Positions 51,240-57,396 of a stretch of 64,000 nucleotides of DNA are shown in pieces (the stretch's first letter is position 1; every line of letters starts with the position of its first letter). This DNA is from Chitinophagaceae bacterium. GTDB taxonomy: Bacteria > Bacteroidota > Bacteroidia > Chitinophagales > Chitinophagaceae. The DNA lies in assembly GCA_013140985.1 (NCBI GenBank), contig JABFRU010000058.1:1-64000 (forward strand), given 5' to 3'. Below the pieces are notes generated by a model. The model made no database searches and was not told the DNA's origin. It saw nothing but the letters and a program-made list of their open reading frames with translations. A program made the position numbers and the translations under genes.

Positions 51240-52097
51240 TTAACTCCATTCTTTCTGTTCATCTTTCGCCTGCCGCTTATTGATGCGGGCCGCAATGATG
51301 ATACTTGCTTCAAACAACAAATACAATGGAATAGTGACAATAGCAAGACTAAAAGGATCTGTGGAAGGAGTAATGATCGCCGCTGCAATCAATATGATGA
51401 CAAAAGCATGACGCCTGTATTTTCTTAAAAACTTTGCTGTCACAAAACCAATTCTTGCCAGCACAGATACCAGCAGCGGCATTTGAAATAATATCCCCAC
51501 ACCTACTGTAGTGTAAATGAGGTTTTCGATGTAATCGGAAAAATTAGGAAGGTTTATTATTTTATCACTCAGCGTATAGGTAAAATAGAAATTGATCATG
51601 AAAGGGGTAAGGATATAATAACCAAATAGCACACCGGAAAAAAACAATAAGGAGACCCAAAAAATGACCCCTTTTGTTTTCTTTAGTTCTTTTTGGGAAA
51701 GGGCAGGCTTTACAAATTTCCAGAACTCCCAGAACACATAAGGAAAAGCAATAATGAAACCGCCAATAAATGCTATTGTAAAAGTTGAAATGAACTGCCC
51801 CGTCATTGTATTGCTCTGGAATTTGGCATCTACACCGCCCATGCAAATAGCATCGCCGGCCCCTATGAAATGACTGAAATCACAAAGCCATTTATAAGTG
51901 ACAAAACTATTGTCGGCCGGGGCAAACAGTACCTTATCGACAATTTCTTTTGCATAAATAAAAACAACCACAGCACCTATCAATATAGCGATCACCGACC
52001 GTATCAAATGGCCGCGAAGCTCTTCCAGATGCCCGATAAAAGACATTTCGCCGGCTTCACCTTTTTTTCGTTTACCTAAAAAATCAAATAATCCCAT
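51240..52097 (-). CDS. tatC: Sec-independent protein translocase TatC
   Basis: Twin-arginine signal receptor of the Tat translocon. The 285-residue protein has SFIGHLEELRGHLIRS (about 19-34) with the conserved Glu, six transmembrane helices, GGFIIAFPYVFWEFWKFVKPALSQKE in the second and third helices, and FGYYILTPFMINFY. Slightly longer than E. coli TatC because of a loop with CMGGVD typical of Bacteroidota. tatA/tatB are not in the window. The promoter TATCTTTG lies 19 nt upstream. Confidence 0.96.
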   Translation of the reverse strand: MGLFDFLGKRKKGEAGEMSFIGHLEELRGHLIRSVIAILIGAVVVFIYAKEIVDKVLFAPADNSFVTYKWLCDFSHFIGAGDAICMGGVDAKFQSNTMTGQFISTFTIAFIGGFIIAFPYVFWEFWKFVKPALSQKELKKTKGVIFWVSLLFFSGVLFGYYILTPFMINFYFTYTLSDKIINLPNFSDYIENLIYTTVGVGILFQMPLLVSVLARIGFVTAKFLRKYRRHAFVIILIAAAIITPSTDPFSLAIVTIPLYLLFEASIIIAARINKRQAKDEQKEWS

Positions 52098-52116
52098 TGT
52101 TTGTTGCGTAGAATGA

Positions 52117-52124
52117 CAAAGATA
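52117..52124 (-). promoter_or_regulatory. -7 box TATCTTTG for tatC
   Basis: An exact TAnnTTTG, 19 nt before the tatC ATG and 4 bp downstream (minus direction) of the inverted repeat 52129-52202. Confidence 0.6.
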
Positions 52125-52128
52125 GGAG

Positions 52129-52202
52129 GTGAATGGTGAATAGTGAATAGTGAATGGGGGGTTGATGTTTTATTATTCACTATTGACCATTGACTATTCA
52201 CT
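52129..52202. repeat. Arm-repetitive inverted repeat upstream of tatC
   Basis: The left arm (52129-52156) is GTGAATGGTGAATAGTGAAT-type tandem words. The right arm (52173-52202) is TATTCACTATTGACCATTGA and CTATTCAC. Each arm repeats the 8-mer GTGAATAG or its complement. It ends at the stop of the CNNM/CorC gene. Confidence 0.7.
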
Positions 52203-53452
52203 TATTTTAGTTTTTTCATCCGCACCATTTCGATCCTTGTATCACTCACCATCATAATGTCGAATTCATAATCGTCAATAATGATCCGCTCCTTCTGGTA
52301 AGGAATGGTTTCATGGTAATTGATAATATACCCGGACAGGGTCTCCGTTTCTTCTTCACCAAAATCAAAGCCGTATTTTTGGGAGAGATAATCAAGTTCC
52401 AAACGGCCGGAGAAGATATATTCATTCTCGTTCACTACTTTTTCTTCAAATTCTTCGGTGTCATATTCATCCTGTATCTCGCCAAACAATTCTTCCAGCA
52501 CATCTTCCATGGTAATGATGCCGGCGGTGCCGCCAAATTCATCCACCACCCAGGCAATGCTTTTTCTTTCACGGGTAAACTTGCTGATAAGATCGGTAGC
52601 ACTCATGCTTTCAGGTACCGCAGGGATCGGCAATAAAATAGTTTGAAGGGTAGCAGGATGCTTAAAAAGATCCAGCTGGTGAATATAGCCGGTGATGTTG
52701 TCAATATTCTTTTCATACACCAGCAGCTTGCTCAGCTTTGTTTCAATGAATTTCTTTTTTACATCTTCGATTGACGATGTGTTCTCCACACCAACGATCT
52801 CTTTGCGGGGAACAAGGCATTGCCGTATCCTCACTTTCGGAAGCTCCTGTGCATTCTCCATCAGTTGTGCATTGCGTTCCTGCCTTTCTTCATCCGCATA
52901 TTGTTTAAAGAGATGTTTAAGGTCGCTGCGCTTCAACGGATCTTTGTTTTTATTCAGCCTGATATTAAAAACATATTTCAGTATCCATTCTGCCAGGTCA
53001 ATGAAGACAGCGGCAATGGGGAAGAACATCTGGTAAAAGAAATCAGTGACATGGGCCAGCCGCAACAGCCATGTATTGCTGCGGGCACGGAAGACAGCAC
53101 GGGGAATGAACTCAGCAAAAACTAATACGATCAATGTGGTGAAAGCTATTTCTGCAATGATGTGAACCGTATTGGAGCCAACGTTCAAATAATCCCAGAT
53201 AGGGGCCATCACCGAACTGATCTGCAATCCCAAAAAAACAAGGAAGATCGTAAAACCGATCAGCGTTGTACCCAGCAGCCGGGCTGGTGATTGTGCAAAC
53301 TTGGCCAGCAATTCCATCGAAGAGCCGCCATGTTTTTTCTTGATCTCGATGCTCAGCCGGTTGGCGCTGTAGAACGCCATTTCGATGCCGGAAAAAAATC
53401 CCATCAGCAACAAAGTGAGGATAAAGAATAATATCGAGTTCCATTCGATCAT
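52202..53452 (-). CDS. CNNM/CorC (hemolysin-type) transporter-associated protein
   Basis: A 416-residue membrane protein with an N-terminal DUF21/CNNM domain of four hydrophobic segments (about 5-130, with ANRLSIEIKKKHG), two CBS domains (about 200-330, with LVPRKEIVGVEN and VDEFGGTAGIITMEDVLEELFGEI), and a C-terminal CorC_HlyC domain. Related proteins act in Mg2+ homeostasis; in Bacteroidota one member is GldE of gliding motility. The promoter box TATCTTCG lies 4 nt upstream, so the mRNA may be leaderless. Confidence 0.92.
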   Translation of the reverse strand: MIEWNSILFFILTLLLMGFFSGIEMAFYSANRLSIEIKKKHGGSSMELLAKFAQSPARLLGTTLIGFTIFLVFLGLQISSVMAPIWDYLNVGSNTVHIIAEIAFTTLIVLVFAEFIPRAVFRARSNTWLLRLAHVTDFFYQMFFPIAAVFIDLAEWILKYVFNIRLNKNKDPLKRSDLKHLFKQYADEERQERNAQLMENAQELPKVRIRQCLVPRKEIVGVENTSSIEDVKKKFIETKLSKLLVYEKNIDNITGYIHQLDLFKHPATLQTILLPIPAVPESMSATDLISKFTRERKSIAWVVDEFGGTAGIITMEDVLEELFGEIQDEYDTEEFEEKVVNENEYIFSGRLELDYLSQKYGFDFGEEETETLSGYIINYHETIPYQKERIIIDDYEFDIMMVSDTRIEMVRMKKLK

Positions 53453-53456
53453 GCTG

Positions 53457-53464
53457 CGAAGATA
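53457..53464 (-). promoter_or_regulatory. -7 box TATCTTCG
   Basis: One mismatch to TAnnTTTG, exactly 4 nt before the CNNM/CorC ATG, and adjacent to a repeat rich in CCCCTAAAGGGG words. Confidence 0.45.
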
Positions 53465-53575
53465 CCCCCAAACCCCCTAAAGGGGAGTTTAGAAGACTCT
53501 GAAAAATCGTAGTGACCTTAATAATATAGGAGTTTTACGAAGTCTCCCTTTAGGGAGATTTAGAGGGTAGGGTTT
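53463..53575. repeat. CCCCTAAAGGGGA-type repeats between gmk and the CNNM gene
   Basis: The palindromic words CCCCTAAAGGGGAGTTTAG (53474-53492) and CTCCCTTTAGGGAGATTTAG (53542-53561) are mirrored around a 50-bp AT-rich spacer. The second overlaps the gmk stop codon (53560). The first is adjacent to the next promoter box. Confidence 0.55.
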
Positions 53576-54138
53576 AAGAATTTCCGCACTATCTCCTCCG
53601 CCTCCTTACAAGCCTCTTCCAGCACATCATTCACAATAATATGATCGAAACGGTCCTTGAATGTCATTTCAACCGAAGCTTTTTCAAGCCTTGCTTTCAA
53701 TGATTCAGGAGATTCGGTGCCCCTTGCTTTTAATCGTCTTGCCAGTTCTTCCATCGAAGGCGGCTCAATGAATAAAGACAAAGACTGCTGCGGGTATTGT
53801 TTTTGAATACTGATACCGCCCTGCACATCCACATCCAGTAAAGGCGCTTTATGTTGTTTCCAGATGCGGTCGAGTTCTTTTTTGAGGGTGCCGTAATATT
53901 TTCCTTCATACACCATTTCCCATTCGGCAAATTCTTTTGTATCAATGCGGCGTTTGAATTCATCCGCCGAAATAAAATAATAATCCACGCCATGCTTTTC
54001 ATGGTTGCGGGGCGGGCGGGTAGCGCAGGAAATAGAAAAGATCAGCTGGGCCGGGAATGCTTTCAGCAAATGTTTGGTCACCGATGTTTTACCGGCGCCA
54101 GAGGGAGCTGCAATGATGATAAGTTTGTTATTGCTCAT
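53560..54138 (-). CDS. gmk: Guanylate kinase
   Basis: Phosphorylates GMP to GDP. The 192-residue protein has the P-loop IIAAPSGAGKTSV (about 7-19), the GMP-binding SCATRPPRNHEKHGVDYYF (about 38-56), LDVDVQGG (about 96-103) and the lid ARRLKARGTES. Full length. The promoter box TACATTTG lies 14 nt before the ATG. Confidence 0.96.
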   Translation of the reverse strand: MSNNKLIIIAAPSGAGKTSVTKHLLKAFPAQLIFSISCATRPPRNHEKHGVDYYFISADEFKRRIDTKEFAEWEMVYEGKYYGTLKKELDRIWKQHKAPLLDVDVQGGISIQKQYPQQSLSLFIEPPSMEELARRLKARGTESPESLKARLEKASVEMTFKDRFDHIIVNDVLEEACKEAEEIVRKFLNPTL

Positions 54139-54152
54139 TGATGGGTAATGGG

Positions 54153-54160
54153 CAAATGTA
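54153..54160 (-). promoter_or_regulatory. -7 box TACATTTG for gmk
   Basis: An exact TAnnTTTG on the minus strand, 14 nt before the gmk ATG. Confidence 0.6.
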
Positions 54161-54171
54161 ATGAAAGGAAG

Positions 54172-54204
54172 TTCTTTACTTTTTTTCTTGGCAAAAAAAG
54201 TAAC
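54172..54204. repeat. TTCTTTACTTTTTTTCTTGG...AAAAAAAGTAA hairpin
   Basis: A near-perfect stem between GTTACTTTTTTT-type and AAAAAAAGTAAC words around CTTGGC, upstream of gmk. A related hairpin begins the long repeat at 54297. Confidence 0.55.
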
Positions 54205-54296
54205 AAAAATCTCAGGAAATGCAATCGCATAATGAACGCACTGTCATGCTGCCTGCCCCGATGAATATCGTGGGAGGCTCTCGAAGCATGAATTAT

Positions 54297-54650
54297 TCTT
54301 TACCTTTTTTCTTGACAAAAAAGGTAACCAAAAAGTCAAGCCAATTCGATGAACGGGTCTTTACTGCCAGCTCACTTTGCGAATTGGCATCCGGAAAGTC
54401 TTGCCCTGCGGGGATCATTTGAAGATAATGCTGCTTGTTATGTGAGGATGCTGAAGCGCTGGCTTTTTCGCATGGAAATATTTTGTCGGGATAAACATTT
54501 GTTGATGCGAAAAAGAGGCGCAGGGAAATTTACTTTGATCGTAATCTCTATCGTATAATAAAAAGGGTTTGCTATTCGAATAACTACAAAGCATTTTCAA
54601 AGTATCAGGGTCTAAAACCCCTCCTTGGGAGGGGCTTGGGGAGGCTTTCT
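54297..54650 (+). repeat. Composite ~350-bp repeat, copy 1
   Basis: In order: a TTCTTTACCTTTTTTCTTGA/CAAAAAAGGTAAC hairpin; AAGTCAAGCCAATTCGAT; CTTTGCGAATTGGC; a block ending in a 66-bp hairpin whose arms are GCGCTGGCTTTTTCGCAT and ATGCGAAAAAGAGGCGC (54456-54521); TTTGATC; and a CCCCTCC-TT-GGGAGGGG hairpin followed by GAGGCTTTCT. All blocks recur in the same order in copy 2 (60712-61063, opposite strand). It ends at the stop codon of the deacetylase gene. It fills most of the 510-bp gap between gmk and that gene. Confidence 0.8.
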
Positions 54651-55518
54651 ATCTCGGCCGCTTCATTGACTGCAATCCCTTCTCCTCATTCATCATCCTG
54701 TAATTCACCAACCGGAATTTTGGATCAATCAATAATTTTTGAATAGAAGGAGAGAGTAATGCAATCAATTCACCATTGCGGTGCTTACTCATATCTTTTG
54801 GTCCCCATGGATTGGCATCTTCCATCGCAGCCATTTCCGGGCTATCCAAACCAATATGCAACACAAATAATTTGGTGCCGCCCTGTTTCATCGTTTGTAA
54901 TTGCAGCAGCATGGAATCCAGTTTATGTTCCGGTGTGGCGAAATACCATCCTGCCACATCCACTTCATCATAGTAGCGGGAGATGCCGAGTTTGTATTCG
55001 GCGGCGAGTTTTTCCACGATGGCCCTTGTCTCTAGTGTTTGTACGGCAGCGCCCATATGGTAGTCGAGGTAATCTAATTTCAATCCTGCTTTGAGTGCCT
55101 TATCTATTTGTGCCCGCAATTCTGTTTCTATTTCTGACAGTGATGGATGGTTGCCGAACAGTGCGCCTCTCGACGGAAAGAAATTTCCCAATGAATCTAC
55201 CAGTGAAGGAACGGTGCTGACCCCGCTGACCGGGCCCCAGCGGTATTGTTTCCATTCGGAGTTGAGGGTAAGGTGTATGCCTACCGATACATTCTTGTAT
55301 TGTTTCAGCATCTCTGCTGCTTCGGTGAACCAGGGACAGGGCACCATTACCGACATAGAAACAGGATGACCCGTTTCCAATACTTGTTTGGCCGCTACAT
55401 TTACTGAATGGCACATGCCGATATCATCAAGACGGAGAAGGATGGGGATCTTTTCTTCTTTTTGTGCAAAGGCGATTGTTGAGATGAAGAAGCTGAGCAG
55501 GGTTAGCAGTTGTTTCAT
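54649..55518 (-). CDS. Secreted YdjC/ChbG-type carbohydrate deacetylase
   Basis: A 289-residue protein with a signal peptide (cut near AFAQ) and a YdjC fold: LLRLDDIGMCHSVNVAAK (about 28-45) with the metal-binding DD, SVGIHLTLNSEW (about 98-109, H ligand), KLDYLDYHMGA (about 148-158) and FVLHIGLDSPEM. ChbG removes an acetyl group from chitooligosaccharides; the substrate here is not defined. Export is unusual for ChbG but common for Bacteroidota homologs. A TACCTTCA box lies 4 nt before the ATG. Confidence 0.85.
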   Translation of the reverse strand: MKQLLTLLSFFISTIAFAQKEEKIPILLRLDDIGMCHSVNVAAKQVLETGHPVSMSVMVPCPWFTEAAEMLKQYKNVSVGIHLTLNSEWKQYRWGPVSGVSTVPSLVDSLGNFFPSRGALFGNHPSLSEIETELRAQIDKALKAGLKLDYLDYHMGAAVQTLETRAIVEKLAAEYKLGISRYYDEVDVAGWYFATPEHKLDSMLLQLQTMKQGGTKLFVLHIGLDSPEMAAMEDANPWGPKDMSKHRNGELIALLSPSIQKLLIDPKFRLVNYRMMNEEKGLQSMKRPR

Positions 55519-55915
55519 TGATTGAAGGTAAAAAAATTTATTAGCCCGCCAGCAGTTCTCGCCCTGGCGGCGGTTTAAAATGGTAAAGAAATTTTTTACT
55601 CAGCTGCAGTACTACTATCATCGTCCCTTGCGTCGCACTCTTGTGCTGCAGGAATTCTATTCAGCATTTGCAGGGTTTTGCCAAAAGCAGCACGCCGTTG
55701 CTGTGTGTTGAGTGCTGATAAAGCAGCTGAGTAAAAACACCAGCAACATCGAATGAGATTATTGGGTGTCTTATATTCGTTTGTTGGTGTTTTTGCTATT
55801 ACACAAGCCGGCACGCAACACACAACAAAGGCCGCTCAATGATTCGGAAGACCAACAACGGCGTGAACAAGTCCTGAACGCCATGTTGTGTGTCTTCACG
55901 CAACACTTTTACGCC
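55519..55915. other. Non-coding stretch dense in hairpins
   Basis: No convincing gene. Seen: perfect arms TTTACTCAGCTGC (55595-55607) and GCAGCTGAGTAAA (55723-55735), then AAAAACACCAGCAAC (55733-55747) with GTTGGTGTTTTT (55783-55794), and repeated GTGTTG/CAACAC words. It leads directly into hairpin element A. It could encode a structured RNA. Confidence 0.45.
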
Positions 55916-56090
55916 GTGGCGGGTGTTTTTCTTTCACCCGCCACTGTTCTTTAGTAAATTTCTTAGATGTATAAAGCAGTGGGAGATGGGTGTCTTTACT
56001 TTGCTGTGGTCGGTGGAAGAAAACACCGGCCATGGCGTGTTATTTTTTGCCTGTCCCGCACTATGCGGGGGGAACACCCGCAAGGGCGGA
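55916..56090. repeat. Composite hairpin element A (hairpins 1 and 2)
   Basis: Hairpin 1 (55916-55944, minus) is GTGGCGGGTG-AAAGAAAAA-CACCCGCCAC. Hairpin 2 (56006-56033, plus) is GTGGTCGGTG-GAAGAAAA-CACCGGCCAT followed by GGCGTG. They are separated by 61 bp starting TGTTCTTTAGTAAAT. The tail has a CCCGCA-CTA-TGCGGG triloop and GGAACACCCGCAAGGGCGGA. Same layout as element B. Confidence 0.8.
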
Positions 56091-56099
56091 GATGGTTTA

Positions 56100-56459
56100 T
56101 TATCTCATTCTAATCTCAACTACTATATCTGGCTCTCGATAGTTTCCCATTTTTATAAATTTTTCGCATGAGCCAGTAGCGCCTCTTGTGTCGGCTAATG
56201 TTACTGTGTAATTCAGCTTTTCAATTAACTTACCTTCATAAAAAAACAAAGCCAAAAATTCATCAGCGCTCATTCCAGTTTTACAATAATGCCATTCTTC
56301 AACATTTTTCCTAAAATCGCTTTTAGTAGGAGAGCCCATAATTGTTTCTACATCAGCTTTTGTCATACCAGGACTCAATTTATGCGAGGCGCTTAATTTT
56401 TGTTGGACCCCGCAGGAATGCAGCAGTGCGATTAATAATATACTTAAAACAACTTTCAT
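56100..56459 (-). CDS. BamE/SmpA-like lipoprotein
   Basis: A 119-residue lipoprotein (lipobox LLHSC). The SmpA/OmlA pattern is clear: LSPGMTKADVETIMGSPTKSDF (about 28-49) and EEWHYC. BamE stabilises the BAM outer-membrane assembly complex in Proteobacteria, but many small Bacteroidota proteins share the fold with other roles. The C-terminal segment runs close to hairpin element A, 10 bp from its end; the last residues may therefore be affected. Lies downstream of the interrupted small gene on the same strand. Confidence 0.72.
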   Translation of the reverse strand: MKVVLSILLIALLHSCGVQQKLSASHKLSPGMTKADVETIMGSPTKSDFRKNVEEWHYCKTGMSADEFLALFFYEGKLIEKLNYTVTLADTRGATGSCEKFIKMGNYREPDIVVEIRMR

Positions 56460-56490
56460 ATTTGGGTTCGATTATTGGTGAGTTTAGTAT

Positions 56491-56817
56491 TTAAGTAGCA
56501 AATTTTATTTTTACACCGTGGGGGGGGGTGTTTTTTCCTTCACCCGCCACTGATCTATAGTAAATATTTGTTGAGTAGGGTTTCCGTATTTCATGTGGTC
56601 GGTGGAAGAAAACACCGACCACGGCGTGTTGTTTTATTTGGAACACCTGCAAGGGCGGAAAAAAAATAAGAAGACCCGTAGGGTTTTTTTCAAACTCGCT
56701 TTCATCATAATTTTCTTCGAGTCGGATATTAACTTCAGTAACAATATCACTAAAAGAATTTTCATTTAGTTGCTTTGTTAAGTGCTCTCTGAGATCTATT
56801 GCTTGAGTTGAAGTCAT
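56491..56817 (-). pseudogene. Small gene whose 3' part is hairpin element B
   Basis: The first about 48 codons look like a real soluble protein (TSTQAIDLREHLTKQLNEN...VTEVNIRLEENYDESEFEKNP). After about position 56665 the frame reads straight through element B (FFPPLQVFQ... EGKNTPPH) to a stop at 56491. The native C-terminus seems to have been replaced or lost when the element arrived. The start is 14 bp after the stop of the GGCT-like gene, so the two were probably one operon. Confidence 0.5.
56518..56659. repeat. Composite hairpin element B (hairpins 3 and 4)
   Basis: Hairpin 3 (56518-56550, minus) has CACCCGCCAC on one arm and an expanded GTG-G9-TG arm on the other. Hairpin 4 (56595-56622, plus) is GTGGTCGGTG-GAAGAAAA-CACCGACCAC followed by GGCGTG. 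The spacer starts TGATCTATAGTAAAT. The tail GGAACACCTGCAAGGGCGGA matches element A at 19 of 20 positions. Confidence 0.8.
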
Positions 56818-56830
56818 ACAAAAACTTTTA

Positions 56831-57382
56831 TCAGTCTATATGGGTCCATCCAAATTCTTTTTCAATTTTTCGCCTGTAATTTGTGTCAATTTGCATTGGT
56901 GTTTTTCTAATATACTCCTCAGCAAAGGCTGTTTTATTTACATCAAGTGAACGTAAGTACAAAATAACTTCATTTTCAGTAGGAACTCGCTCCTCTTCAC
57001 CAATTCGTGGCGGAAGATTAGTCCATATAGCCGCGTCTAATTCTAAACTTATTAACCAATTCTTTATTAAAGCCTTAACCTCTTCTGTCGTTTCCTCATC
57101 TTTTGTCACCGAAAGAATTTTATTTCCAGTATTGTTCTTGCCAATACCTTCACGAATTCGAAGTGATTCAATTGCTTCTACAGGATTTTCAGTTGCCATC
57201 AAAGCCCAAAGAGTTCGTACTGGCTTTGCTTCTGCTGTGATTACAAGAGTTATTCTTCCATTGTCTGATTGTCTTGCAAATTCTACTCGCAATAGTGGCC
57301 CATCTGTAAACCACTTTCGTCTAATAAGTAAATTTTCTGGCCTCCAAATTAGAGACCCCCAACCAATGCAAGCAATTTTCAT
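56831..57382 (-). CDS. Gamma-glutamylcyclotransferase-like protein
   Basis: A 183-residue cytosolic protein. The N-terminal KIACIGWGSLIWRPENL resembles the YGSL motif that binds the gamma-glutamyl group in GGCT/ChaC folds; GPLLRVEFARQSDNGRITLVI follows. I recall a widespread uncharacterised family with the GWGSLIW...EFAR pattern. A catalytic Glu cannot be assigned with confidence. It starts 14 bp after the stop of the AAA_13 gene and so is probably co-transcribed with it. Confidence 0.72.
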   Translation of the reverse strand: MKIACIGWGSLIWRPENLLIRRKWFTDGPLLRVEFARQSDNGRITLVITAEAKPVRTLWALMATENPVEAIESLRIREGIGKNNTGNKILSVTKDEETTEEVKALIKNWLISLELDAAIWTNLPPRIGEEERVPTENEVILYLRSLDVNKTAFAEEYIRKTPMQIDTNYRRKIEKEFGWTHID

Positions 57383-57396
57383 ATTACAATGTGTGT

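Noticed and set aside
54349-54558. 69-codon ORF (plus) and the similar 60-codon ORF at 60778-60960 (minus), both ending in MRKRGAGKF-type peptides
   Set aside because: They are translations of the same composite repeat in its two copies. Only the hairpin arms keep the shared peptide, and the rest of the frames diverge, so they are unlikely to be genes.
55596-55823. 75-codon ORF on the minus strand and neighbouring short ORFs to 56171
   Set aside because: Composition is unlike the neighbours, and the DNA is made of hairpin arms and repeated words; no signal peptide or domain.
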